Positions 8,444 to 17,136 of a stretch of 64,000 nucleotides of DNA are shown here, one piece after another; positions within the stretch are counted from its first letter, which is position 1, and every line of letters begins with the position of its first letter. A program made the position numbers and the translations under genes. Origin of the DNA: Odoribacter lunatus (GTDB taxonomy: Bacteria > Bacteroidota > Bacteroidia > Bacteroidales > Marinifilaceae). The DNA is taken from contig NZ_CALPCZ010000011.1 of NCBI RefSeq assembly GCF_943193135.1, positions 1-64,000 on the forward strand, written 5' to 3'. The notes under the pieces are model-generated. The model ran no database searches. It was not told the DNA's origin and was given only the letters and a program-made list of their open reading frames with translations.

Positions 8444-9736
8444 ATGATGAAACATTGGATGAAATTCTTAATCTTGTTCTTTATTCTTTCCATGCCTTGC
8501 ATGGCAAAGATTAAAGTCACACAGAAAAGCGCCAAGAAACCGCCTGTATGGGTGAATACAACCCAGCCGGACTATATCATCACTTCTGCTATTGAAGGGG
8601 ATATTGAAAGGGCGAAAAACGTCTGCATTGACCAGGTGCGCAAATACATCATTGATGCTGTGGCGCAGAACGTGAAGTCGACCAGTGAGAACGATATCAC
8701 TCAAGAAACTGTCAACAATGAAATCACCCGTTTTCTGGACAAATACCATTATTCGTCCCAGACCCAGTCTGCTAACCTGCCCTATCTGACAGGCATATCC
8801 GCTTCCAAGGTCGAAGATAGCTATTGGGAGAAAAGAGAAGATTCCGATACAAAGGAAGTGTCATTCCTTTACTGCATCAAATACCCTTTCCCTCGATTGG
8901 AATTAAAAAAGCTGGTACATGAATTTACGAAGAAAGATGCTGAAATGAATAACAGGCTCGCTTCTTTGGAGAAAGCCTACCAGCATATTCATTCTGTCGA
9001 ACAAATTGGAGAGGCGGTATCCGCTTTGACAGGACTTGCCGACTACTTTTTTGATGATATCCGCAAAAAAAGTGCCCAGCGATTGCAACAGAACTATCGA
9101 AAACTATATAAGCAAATTGGTATCCGTGAAATAGCCAATGAACTCGGAGATTACACCTTTGCGCTTGTGTTGAGAGGCAAGCCTATCACAGCTTCACCGC
9201 TTCCAGTTCTGAAATCGGAAACGCTGACCCAGTTAAGAGCCGAACAGCAAGACAGCATCTGGCGAGTGCGATACAACTATGAAACCTGCTCTGCTTCAGA
9301 AGAAAATTCGGGGATAATAGGCTTCCGGTTTGGTGGATATCCTTTAAATCATCGGTTTTATGTGGATGTAGAGCAAAAGAGCATCCATTTAGCTCCTATG
9401 AAAGAGGTCTACTTGACCGCTACCCGGCGGGATTCGCTGCTTTCCGGAATAACAGTGCGAATGAACTTGAATGTTGGAAAGGCACAGCAGCTGAAAATAT
9501 ATGCAATAACCTTGGATGTGCCTGGCTTAGACAAGCCATTGTTTATCGATAACCTAGGATTGAGCGTTACAGGCAGTGGCATGCAGACTTTACAGACCAC
9601 TTTTGGAGGAACTGCTCTCTTGCTCAAAGCCCAGAACTATCGGAGCAACCTTTTGAAAGGACACCTTGAGGTATTGGACGAGAAGAACAATATACACCGA
9701 GTGGACTTCTCGCTTCCGTTTAAAGCTAATTGGTAA
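8444..9736 (+). CDS. LPP20-like exported protein
   Basis: The 430-residue protein has a signal peptide (KFLILFFILSMPCMA). The following segment PPVWVNTTQPDYIITSAIEG and the helix VCIDQVRKYIIDAVAQNVKS match the LPP20 pattern (P-x-W, then a conserved helix with repeated hydrophobics). The C-terminal half is beta-rich and of unknown fold. It lies 13 bp after the coiled-coil gene. LPP20 domains occur in outer-membrane-associated proteins of many Gram-negatives; the molecular role is not established. Confidence 0.68.
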   Translation: MMKHWMKFLILFFILSMPCMAKIKVTQKSAKKPPVWVNTTQPDYIITSAIEGDIERAKNVCIDQVRKYIIDAVAQNVKSTSENDITQETVNNEITRFLDKYHYSSQTQSANLPYLTGISASKVEDSYWEKREDSDTKEVSFLYCIKYPFPRLELKKLVHEFTKKDAEMNNRLASLEKAYQHIHSVEQIGEAVSALTGLADYFFDDIRKKSAQRLQQNYRKLYKQIGIREIANELGDYTFALVLRGKPITASPLPVLKSETLTQLRAEQQDSIWRVRYNYETCSASEENSGIIGFRFGGYPLNHRFYVDVEQKSIHLAPMKEVYLTATRRDSLLSGITVRMNLNVGKAQQLKIYAITLDVPGLDKPLFIDNLGLSVTGSGMQTLQTTFGGTALLLKAQNYRSNLLKGHLEVLDEKNNIHRVDFSLPFKANW

Positions 9737-9762
9737 ACAATAACTTTATAAAAATAAATAAT

Positions 9763-10410
9763 ATGAAAACAATGAATCGAGTATTAATCAGCGTAGTATT
9801 AGTAGTATTGGCATTTACGGCTTCTAATGCGCAGTCAAGTGCCAAGGCTTTGAAAAAAGACCTGAAAGCCAAAGTGGAAAAAGATTGCCGTAAAACCGCC
9901 AAGCAATTGGAAAAAGAGGGCTGGAAAGTGATGCCCGGCAAATTGCCTTTGGAACGGCAAATTCAGGACAGTCGCTATGCAGAACTGGATACGGACAACA
10001 ATGGCGAAAAACTTTACCTAACCGCTACCCACAAATCTGTTGGCGGAAACTACTCGGCGGCCAAGAAGATTGCCGATGACCGTGCGGCATCAGAATTGGC
10101 GGAACACATCAGCAAAACAATTTCAGAAATGATAAAAGGGAAGTTGTCCAGCACGGACTACGGAGACGGTGACATCGAAACCATCGATGAATTCATTTCA
10201 GCCAATAAGAACCTAGTTTCCGTTTCTTTGGAAAGCGTATTCCCCGTTTTGGAAATCTACCGTGAAAAAGACAACAAGGTGGAAGTGCAGGTTATGGTTA
10301 AAACCAATGCAGCCAAAGCCTTGAAAGTAGCCAAAAAAGCTTACAAGGATAAACTTTACCAGCAGTCTGCCGAACTGGCAAAGGATTTGGACGAGTTGTT
10401 GCCCTATTGA
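9763..10410 (+). CDS. Short LPP20-like exported protein
   Basis: The 215-residue protein starts at the ATG at 9763, which begins a signal peptide (MNRVLISVVLVVLAFTASNA). The mature part has AKKIADDRAASELAEHISKT, the conserved LPP20 helix, followed by ISANKNLVSVSLESVFPVLE. The ending AKALKVAKKAYKDKLYQQ is helical. It pairs with the longer LPP20-like protein just upstream. Confidence 0.68.
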   Translation: MKTMNRVLISVVLVVLAFTASNAQSSAKALKKDLKAKVEKDCRKTAKQLEKEGWKVMPGKLPLERQIQDSRYAELDTDNNGEKLYLTATHKSVGGNYSAAKKIADDRAASELAEHISKTISEMIKGKLSSTDYGDGDIETIDEFISANKNLVSVSLESVFPVLEIYREKDNKVEVQVMVKTNAAKALKVAKKAYKDKLYQQSAELAKDLDELLPY

Positions 10411-10475
10411 ATCAAGAAACATAAACGGAGAAATCGAAAATCCGAAAAAGAGTTGAATAATTTTAATTTACTAAT

Positions 10476-10994
10476 ATGAAAAAACTAATTTATCTGTTTG
10501 TTGCTGTGGTGTTTGCTACTCAGGCATTCGCTCAAAACTTTGATGCAATCAAGAAATCAAAAGAAAGAATGGAAAAACTATTTAGTTTGGAAGTTCCAAA
10601 ACCCTGTGGTTTATCAAAAGTTGATGATTTAACCAATGAGTCAGAAAAAATTGTACAATCGTTAAAAACCAATTCATTACTTTTATATAAGTATTATTAT
10701 AGTGTAGCCGGGAAAACAGAATTGGGAGAAGATTATACAGAGGGTATTATTCCGACTCCAGCCGAATTAACGACTCTTTCTCAAGCAATAAAAGAAGAAC
10801 CTGCAGCAATAAAAAAAGTAAGTAGCTTACTTCCAGAGGCGACTAAAGAAATGAAAACAATAAAGAATCCTATGAAATTAAAGGCTGTTAATAAATCCTT
10901 GAAATATTCACAGGAAGTGATTACTTTGGCAACGGAGGAACACACTGCACAATTTGAGTTAATTATCGAATTAGTAGGGAAAGTAACGAAATAA
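10476..10994 (+). CDS. Small exported protein, unknown
   Basis: The 172-residue protein has a signal peptide (MKKLIYLFVAVVFATQAFA) and a predicted all-helical mature part rich in Lys, Leu and Glu. No family is recognised. It is AT-richer than the upstream genes and is followed by a strong terminator, so it closes the first transcription unit of the operon. Confidence 0.6.
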   Translation: MKKLIYLFVAVVFATQAFAQNFDAIKKSKERMEKLFSLEVPKPCGLSKVDDLTNESEKIVQSLKTNSLLLYKYYYSVAGKTELGEDYTEGIIPTPAELTTLSQAIKEEPAAIKKVSSLLPEATKEMKTIKNPMKLKAVNKSLKYSQEVITLATEEHTAQFELIIELVGKVTK

Positions 10995-11003
10995 GTTGAA
11001 GAT

Positions 11004-11041
11004 AAAGCATGGTTGTTTATACAAACAACCATGCTTTTTAT
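11004..11041 (+). terminator. Intrinsic terminator after the exported-protein operon
   Basis: A perfect 15-bp stem (AAAGCATGGTTGTTT at 11004-11018 pairing with 11023-11037) with a 4-nt loop is followed by a T run. The next gene at 11066 would then need its own promoter or read-through. Confidence 0.85.
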
Positions 11042-11065
11042 CATTATTTGAAAGTGAATATTAAT

Positions 11066-13540
11066 ATGAAAAGATTGCTTTATCTCTTGTTCTTGTTGTT
11101 AACCATAAGTTGTAGCAGAAATGATGATGTGAGTGATAGGGATACTTCTACAAATATTTGTTTGGAACTTTCTCAAACAGAATTAACCTTTGAGGCAGAG
11201 GGTGGAGTACAAAGTTTTTGGATTTCTGCATATACTGCCGATAAACATGAAAATGTAGAATGGACAATTGTGAATGAATGCACATGGTGTGGAACGGATA
11301 TAACACTTGGTTATGGGGAACGGACGGTATCTGTTACTGTAAATGCTTACTCTGAAACAGAAGATCGAAATGCCAATCTACTCATTAAGGCAGGAGGAGA
11401 GACGAAAGTCGTGACGATTAATCAAAAACATGTCAATGCGATTATTTTGAGTAAAGATAAATTTGAAGTTCCTCAAGAAGGTGGTAATATAGAAGTTGAA
11501 GTAAAAAGCAATATAGACTACGAAGTAATTATACCTGTTCAATTTCAGAAATGGATAAAAGAAACTCCAAAGTCAAAAGCAATGACAACCCGAAACTTCA
11601 ATTTTGAAGTTCTGGAAAACACGACATATGAAACACGGGAAGGATATGTTGTATTCCAAGGAAATACATTAAAGGATACTGTCCATATTCATCAACTGGC
11701 AGGAACAAATACCTTGATTTTGAGCCAATCTATTTATGATATATCATCAGAAGGGGCTACTATTGAAGTTGAATTAAAATCCAATATTGATTACAATATT
11801 ATTATTCCCAAAGCTGCTTTGGAGTGGATTAGCAACATCCCCACAAGAACGGAACGGACAGATAAAATATGTTTGAAAATAGAAAAAAACACCACTTATG
11901 ACGACCGTGCTGCTGAAATTATTATAGAAGACCGAAATTCCACTTTAAGCGAAGTTTTGCGCATAAACCAATATGCTGAAAATACGATTCTTTTATCTTG
12001 CAAAAGTTACAGAATACCAGCCAAAGGGAATCAAATCTCCGTGGAGGTAAAAAGCAATATGGAATATGATGTTCTTGTTGGAGAGGACGCATCTGCTTGG
12101 ATTCAAGAGATTCCGCCATCCAGAGGTTTGTCAACGAATGTATTGACTCTCAATATTTCAGAAAATACAACTGCAAATACCCGCTCTGCTGAAATTCTGA
12201 TAAAATCAAAAAGTAACGAATTGTCTGATACGCTTCGAGTAAGTCAATTAGCACAGGGTGAAATTGCAATATACGTTGGTGATATTATTTTTAGGACAGA
12301 ACAGGATTTAATAGATTTCAGCAGTGCTGGATATACAAAAGTACAAGGAAATGTTTGGGTGCAAGGATTAGCCATACATTCATTAAAGAAGCTGGATAAC
12401 CTGCTGACTGAAATTGACGGTTCGTTAAATCTTGGAGGTGGAGGTTTTGTTACATTAGATGGATTACGAAATTTAGAAAAAGTTTCTGGTGATTTAATTG
12501 TTGGGGCTTCATTCCTTAAATCTTTAGAAGGATTGGAAAAACTGAATCTCGTAGGAGGAGTGTTGGATATTGCAGTTAGTAATAGTGGCTTGGAATCTTT
12601 CGAAGGGTTAGAGAGTTTGCAAAGAGTTGGAAGTCTTAACATTTATATTACAGAAGCATACATTTCATTCTTGACATCTTTTAAAGGATTTTCTAAATTG
12701 CAACGTATAGAAGAAAACTTTGAATTGACTATTCAAGGGATGCCGACGACTACTGTTGGGGCGACTTATTATTTAGCATTAAAATCTTTTGAAGGATTGG
12801 AGAATCTTCAAACGATAGGTGGTAATTTTAAAATTACTGCAAATTATGTTTCATTGTCTTCGCTAACTTCCTTTAAAGGACTTGATGGCTTGAAAACTAT
12901 TGGTGGCAGCTTTGAGTTAAATGTTTATTCTATCTCTACGTTCAATGTTTCTTCTCTAACTGGATTGGAGTCTTTTAAAGGTTTGGAAAATCTTGAAAGC
13001 ATAGGTGGCAATTTTAAAATTACAGCTAGTGGTTCTTCGCTCAATTCTTTGGATTCTTTTAAAGGATTAAGTGGTTTGCAAAGTATTGGTGGTAATTTTG
13101 AATTAGCTTCTTTAGCGTCGAAAGGAGAGGTTGCTTTGGCTTCTTTAAAATCTTTCAAGGGGTTAGAGAATCTCCAAACTATAAGTGGCAATCTTAAAAT
13201 CTCAGGTTATTCGCTTTTTTCTGATGAATCTTCTAATTTGACATCTTTCACTTCTTTTAGTGGTTTGGAAAATCTCGAAAATATTGGTGAAAAAAAATTA
13301 GAGATTAGTTATTTGGATGCCTTAAATAATATTGATGCTCTTCATAACATTAAAGCATTGAATGATATTTCAATAACAGGGTGTAGTAATTTATACGATT
13401 TTTGCGCACTTAAAAACGCGATACAAAATATGAATAGTGAGGGTAAATGTAAGATCACTTTTAACGGTTATAATCCTACAAAAGAGCAACTTTTAAACGG
13501 AGAATGCTCTAAACCGATAGAACAAGGATATGAAGAATAA
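11066..13540 (+). CDS. Surface lipoprotein with four BACON domains and leucine-rich L-domain repeats
   Basis: The 824-residue protein has a lipoprotein signal (MKRLLYLLFLLLTISC, Cys lipidated). The start at 11066 is chosen because the longer frame begins inside the terminator hairpin. Four BACON-type beta-sandwich repeats follow (residues about 30-405), each opening with a strand like LSQTELTFEAEGG or LSKDKFEVPQEGG and closing with …INQ or …SQLA. The C-terminal half is a receptor-L-domain-like array repeating (S)FKGLENLQTIGGNFKIT at least six times. This is a typical outer-surface ligand-binding or adhesive build; the ligand is unknown. It may display a recognition module with the exported complex upstream. 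Confidence 0.8.
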   Translation: MKRLLYLLFLLLTISCSRNDDVSDRDTSTNICLELSQTELTFEAEGGVQSFWISAYTADKHENVEWTIVNECTWCGTDITLGYGERTVSVTVNAYSETEDRNANLLIKAGGETKVVTINQKHVNAIILSKDKFEVPQEGGNIEVEVKSNIDYEVIIPVQFQKWIKETPKSKAMTTRNFNFEVLENTTYETREGYVVFQGNTLKDTVHIHQLAGTNTLILSQSIYDISSEGATIEVELKSNIDYNIIIPKAALEWISNIPTRTERTDKICLKIEKNTTYDDRAAEIIIEDRNSTLSEVLRINQYAENTILLSCKSYRIPAKGNQISVEVKSNMEYDVLVGEDASAWIQEIPPSRGLSTNVLTLNISENTTANTRSAEILIKSKSNELSDTLRVSQLAQGEIAIYVGDIIFRTEQDLIDFSSAGYTKVQGNVWVQGLAIHSLKKLDNLLTEIDGSLNLGGGGFVTLDGLRNLEKVSGDLIVGASFLKSLEGLEKLNLVGGVLDIAVSNSGLESFEGLESLQRVGSLNIYITEAYISFLTSFKGFSKLQRIEENFELTIQGMPTTTVGATYYLALKSFEGLENLQTIGGNFKITANYVSLSSLTSFKGLDGLKTIGGSFELNVYSISTFNVSSLTGLESFKGLENLESIGGNFKITASGSSLNSLDSFKGLSGLQSIGGNFELASLASKGEVALASLKSFKGLENLQTISGNLKISGYSLFSDESSNLTSFTSFSGLENLENIGEKKLEISYLDALNNIDALHNIKALNDISITGCSNLYDFCALKNAIQNMNSEGKCKITFNGYNPTKEQLLNGECSKPIEQGYEE

Positions 13541-13552
13541 AATCATTTGGAT

Positions 13553-13885
13553 ATGAAAAGATACACTTTAAACAAAAAAGAAATATTGTCTGTCATTCAG
13601 AAATCGGATGACAGTCTGTTAGGAAAAAAGGAGTTGGAAGCAAAAGAAATAGAATTGACGATACATACAGGGAACTATAATCGTCGGGTAAAATACAATG
13701 AAAAAGATTTTGATGTTCTTGTCGTTAGTCTTGACGATAATGGTCATACAAGATACTTTGCTATTCCTGCATCGGCATTACCCGACAATGATTCCATACA
13801 TTTGATATATGCCCCTGTATCGAAAGAAGTTGGCTGGTCTCCCCGATCACTTCAAAATGTAGTTGAAATAACTTCCATAAAATGA
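13553..13885 (+). CDS. Small cytoplasmic protein, unknown
   Basis: This 110-residue protein lacks a signal peptide and a recognisable domain. It starts at the ATG at 13553; the earlier TTG is less likely. It follows the BACON lipoprotein after 12 bp and is the last gene before a terminator, so it belongs to the same unit. It is the only member of the block that looks cytoplasmic. Confidence 0.5.
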   Translation: MKRYTLNKKEILSVIQKSDDSLLGKKELEAKEIELTIHTGNYNRRVKYNEKDFDVLVVSLDDNGHTRYFAIPASALPDNDSIHLIYAPVSKEVGWSPRSLQNVVEITSIK

Positions 13886-13941
13886 CTTAGTTAAGAAAAA
13901 CTTCTTGGATTATCCTAAAGAATCGGGGACTTTCTATAACG

Positions 13942-13969
13942 GGAGTAATGATTTACAAATCATTACTCC
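13942..13969. terminator. Bidirectional terminator between cargo and integrase of element B
   Basis: GGAGTAATGATTT (13942-13954) pairs perfectly with 13957-13969, between convergent genes. A similar gggagtaat-type hairpin ends a gene in element C (20057-20092). Confidence 0.7.
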
Positions 13970-14016
13970 TGTCTTTACTCTTTTATAAAGATTATTATAC
14001 CGAAAGAAATAAGAAT

Positions 14017-15225
14017 TTATACCGCATTCTCCAACGCCGTCTCCACCAACTTCATTTCCTCCTTCACCTTGGAATTTAGGATGCGGGCATAAATCTGGGT
14101 AGTGGTGATTTTTGTATGCCCCAGCATTTTGCTCACGCTTTCCATGCTCACGCCTTTGCTCAAAGTAATGGTCGTTGCGAAGGTGTGCCGGGCAAGGTGG
14201 TAGCTCAAGTTCTTCTGAATCCCGCACAGGTCGGCTATCTCTTTGAGGTAGGCATTTACTTTCTGGTTGCTTGAAATCGGGATGAGGGCATCGTCAGGGA
14301 GAACATATCCCTTGTATTTTTCAATGATGCTTTCCGGAATTTTCAACAAGGGCACCTCCACCAGCGTATCGGTTTTCTGCCGTCGTGTCCGTATCCATTT
14401 TTCCCCGTTGATTGTGACGATGTTCGCTTTCTTTAAATGGCACACGTCCACGTATGCCAATCCGGTATAACAGGCAAAGATGAAGGCATCCCTTGCTTTC
14501 TCCAGTCGTGCAACCTTCAATTCCTTGTTCCAGATTGCATCCACTTCCGCCTGCGTCAGATAACCCCTGTCCACCTTTTGGCTTCCGATGACGAAATGCT
14601 CAAAAGGGTCGGTCTTTATCCAGTTGTTCCTCCTGGCAATCAGGATAACCGAATGAAAACGCTGCAGGAACTTGGCTCTTGTGTTCTTTCCGTAGTCGTG
14701 CGTTTGTATGAGATAATTCTCAAAGTCCACAACGAATATGTTCTTGATATCCCGAAGGGGAATGTCCGACAGGTTATATCTGCTTTTCATAAATTCCTTT
14801 AATCTCCGATAGGTAATATCGTATTTGTCGTAGGTAGCCTGTGCCATTCCTTTCCCGACGATATTCTTGAGATTGTCCAGGTGTCTTCCGAAGAGTTGCA
14901 TCAACGTGTTTCCCTTGTCCGTGACACCGAGAAATGAATCCCGGACTTTCTCCGGTGTAGGTGCTTCTTCACAGGCGATTTCATGGAAATGATGCTGAAG
15001 GGTGTATTTGATGTTCTCCAACAGGGTATTGAACATCTTTACCTGCTTACCACTGCCATCCGCCCTCTGTTTCTTGGAATTCCAGCATTGTGGCTCAATG
15101 TCCAGTTTCGAGTTGAACTGCACCATTCTACCGTCGATAGTCACCCGAATCATAATGGGAGCCTTCTTGTCCCTGTTGAGATAGTTTCTTCTGATGTAGA
15201 AAAGAATCTTAAACGTACTGCTCAT
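14017..15225 (-). CDS. Tyrosine recombinase (integrase) of element B
   Basis: The 402-residue protein has a Bacteroidetes arm-binding domain (residues 1-55, STFKILFYIRRNYLNRDKK…), a SAM-like core-binding domain (about 105-205) and a catalytic domain with YHLARHTFAT and LGHTKITTTQIYARI (nucleophile Tyr). In the first catalytic box it reads TGLAYVDV, so the usual Arg is replaced, as is known for IntDOT-type enzymes. It would insert element B at the tRNA-Asp end; its start lies about 290 bp from att core 2. It belongs to a different subfamily from the integrases of A and C. Confidence 0.93.
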   Translation of the reverse strand: MSSTFKILFYIRRNYLNRDKKAPIMIRVTIDGRMVQFNSKLDIEPQCWNSKKQRADGSGKQVKMFNTLLENIKYTLQHHFHEIACEEAPTPEKVRDSFLGVTDKGNTLMQLFGRHLDNLKNIVGKGMAQATYDKYDITYRRLKEFMKSRYNLSDIPLRDIKNIFVVDFENYLIQTHDYGKNTRAKFLQRFHSVILIARRNNWIKTDPFEHFVIGSQKVDRGYLTQAEVDAIWNKELKVARLEKARDAFIFACYTGLAYVDVCHLKKANIVTINGEKWIRTRRQKTDTLVEVPLLKIPESIIEKYKGYVLPDDALIPISSNQKVNAYLKEIADLCGIQKNLSYHLARHTFATTITLSKGVSMESVSKMLGHTKITTTQIYARILNSKVKEEMKLVETALENAV

Positions 15226-15445
15226 AATTTGTTCTTTTAATATCCTTTGGTAAACGAGGGGGCAAAGGAAGGATTAATATTCAAAATCGGGGCAGACATT
15301 TGAGAGACAAACGATGACAAATCAGAGACTTAATCAGAAAATCGTTACAATTTTCTCCTTTGATTTTTCTGTAACGAATCGGTAACGAAATTTTGTCTTT
15401 CAGTGGCTTTTTTGTGACCTTTGGGTGTCACCTCCGGAAAAGAAA

Positions 15446-15478
15446 AAAGCACGTAATTCTTTGAATATTACGTGCTTT
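15446..15478. terminator. Hairpin between integrase B and att core 2
   Basis: AAAGCACGTAAT (15446-15457) pairs perfectly with 15467-15478. The same position beside tRNA-Ser holds an analogous 13-bp hairpin (57171-57202). It may shield the integrase promoter from outside transcription. Confidence 0.6.
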
Positions 15479-15512
15479 GTCCGCTTTTGTCAACGTATTG
15501 TCTTGACTCTCA

Positions 15513-15525
15513 GCGGTGCGGACGG
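15513..15525. other. att core 2 (junction of elements B and C)
   Basis: gcggtgcggacgg is identical to the tRNA-Asp 3' end at 27673 and to att core 1. The integrase of element B lies immediately to its left, and element C begins to its right. A gtaacgaatcggtaacg repeat (15370-15390), a likely arm site, is nearby. Confidence 0.78.
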
Positions 15526-15745
15526 AACTTGAATACACTTCATAATCCTTTCGTCACCAATATTTTAATCAAACAAGATTTTTAAAGTCCAACGTTTAAT
15601 CCGTGTGTAGATTTCGCTGTTTTACTCGGCTTTGGAAATAAGTCTAAGAACACACTTCAAAGATACTTATTCCCTTTATAAGAAGCAAATATTGTCGGAA
15701 AATTAAATAAGATACATAAATACCAAAATAAAGCAGTATGAATGT

Positions 15746-15775
15746 AAACAAATTTGTTTGCATTTCGTATATTTG
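15746..15775 (+). promoter_or_regulatory. Palindromic operator and -7 box of the antitoxin gene
   Basis: The 14-bp perfect palindrome AAACAAATTTGTTT (15746-15759) sits directly upstream of TATATTTG (15768-15775). The start codon at 15782 is only 6 nt after the -7 box, so the transcript would be leaderless or nearly so. The palindrome is a natural site for autorepression by the XRE antitoxin. Confidence 0.6.
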
Positions 15776-15781
15776 CAACGT

Positions 15782-16270
15782 ATGACTATGAAACAGAGAA
15801 TAGAAATATTGAAAGGTATTCATCCGGGTAAGATTATCGCTCGTGAGTTACAAAAACGCGGCATAAGTCAGCGTACTTTTGCTACATCCATCGGTGAGCA
15901 TAGTCAGACGCTTAATGCCGTAATAACGGGACGTCGCCATCTGACAACCGAAATGGCTGTAAAAATTGAGCAATCGTTGGGGTATGAGGAATGCTTTCTG
16001 TTGATATTGCAGGCTTATTATGAAACTGCCGAGTGTAAAAAGCGTCTTGCGGCACAGTTGATAATTGGCGTGCCGAATGTTCGCCGATCTCTGTTTTGGG
16101 ATACGGACTTCGATACTATTGACTGGACATTGTATAAAGAAGCTGCCATACAACGTATTTGCGAATACGGAAACGATATGGAAAAAGCGGAGATTGCGCA
16201 ATACTACCATATTCCGATGTCTGAACTTAACAGATACAGACCAAAGAATTCATACCGAATAAAGAAATAA
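15782..16270 (+). CDS. XRE-family antitoxin paired with an AbiEii-like toxin
   Basis: The 162-residue protein has an N-terminal HTH (residues 15-75: HPGKIIARELQKRGISQRTFA … AVITGRRHLTTEMAVKIE), as in HigA-type regulators. Its C-terminus (FWDTDFDTIDWTLYKEAAI) resembles DUF6922, which is often encoded beside nucleotidyltransferase toxins. The next gene starts 1 bp after the stop, indicating translational coupling. The start at 15782 follows the -7 box; the longer frame would overlap the promoter. Confidence 0.8.
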   Translation: MTMKQRIEILKGIHPGKIIARELQKRGISQRTFATSIGEHSQTLNAVITGRRHLTTEMAVKIEQSLGYEECFLLILQAYYETAECKKRLAAQLIIGVPNVRRSLFWDTDFDTIDWTLYKEAAIQRICEYGNDMEKAEIAQYYHIPMSELNRYRPKNSYRIKK

Positions 16271-16271
16271 T

Positions 16272-16934
16272 ATGACAACCAATAGCCTGCATTACGAGAC
16301 TGTTTCACCGATGCTGAAGGATATCCTTTGCGAACTGATGGAGAATGAATTGTTTTCTCCGTTTCGATTGGTTGGAGGAACAAATTTAAGTTTGCGATAT
16401 GGACATCGCAAGTCTGTCGATATAGATTTATTTACAGATGCAGAGTATGGCAGTCTTGATTTCGTGGTCTTTGAAAATTGGTTGAAGTTGCGGTTTCCCT
16501 ATTACGATAGTCCAAACAAAACATCAATAGTAGGGTTTGGTCGCAGTTATTATATTGGAGCATCTGCTAATGATTGTATAAAATTGGACCTGATGTATAC
16601 CGATCCGTTTTTAGAGACTATAGAGATGATTGACGGGATTCGCCTTGCGGATGTCAGGGATATTATCGCAATGAAAATGAATGTGGTGTTACGTGGTGGT
16701 CGCAAAAAGGATTTTTGGGATTTGCATTTGCTTCTTGACAAATATACATTGCCAGAGATGTTTGCCATTCATGCTGCGCGACATAAATGGGAACATGATG
16801 ATGCCGAATTATTAAATCAGTGGACGAATTTCAATATGGCAGACAAAGATTTTGATCCGATATGTCTGCTCAGCAAGAATTGGGATGATATAAAACTTGA
16901 TATCATAGATGCTGCAGAAGGGATCAACACCTAA
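16272..16934 (+). CDS. AbiEii-like nucleotidyltransferase toxin
   Basis: The 220-residue protein carries the hallmark FRLVGGTNLSLRYGHR followed by SVDIDLFT (nucleotide-binding Gly and the metal-binding Asp-x-Asp). It also has MKMNVVLRGGRKKDFWDLHL, the conserved Lys/Arg and Asp region. AbiEii enzymes modify RNA or other targets with nucleotides and arrest growth when phage infection upsets their antitoxin. It is coupled to the XRE gene upstream; an AbiEi-like gene lies 200 bp downstream on the other strand, so two antitoxin types flank one toxin. Confidence 0.88.
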   Translation: MTTNSLHYETVSPMLKDILCELMENELFSPFRLVGGTNLSLRYGHRKSVDIDLFTDAEYGSLDFVVFENWLKLRFPYYDSPNKTSIVGFGRSYYIGASANDCIKLDLMYTDPFLETIEMIDGIRLADVRDIIAMKMNVVLRGGRKKDFWDLHLLLDKYTLPEMFAIHAARHKWEHDDAELLNQWTNFNMADKDFDPICLLSKNWDDIKLDIIDAAEGINT

Positions 16935-16938
16935 CAAA

Positions 16939-17030
16939 GTTGTTGAACAAATTTGCGCTGTTTTGCTGAATAAAATTGAGGGACTTTGCTGAATTAATTT
17001 GGGGTGTTTTGCAGAAACAATTGTACCGGC
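16939..17030. repeat. Tandem array, four 23-bp units
   Basis: Units begin at 16939, 16962, 16985 and 17008, exactly 23 bp apart. The consensus is TTTGCTGAAnnAATTTG followed by a G-rich tail. The array lies between the AbiEii-like and AbiEi-like genes and codes for nothing recognisable. Confidence 0.7.
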
Positions 17031-17136
17031 TCGAAAAAGTATATACGGAAAAAATTTTTAGTTAAACATTTTTCTAGAGTAGACAATCGCGATATTTTTG
17101 TCTGATTTCATTTTTCCAAAGTAGACTTATTTTATA

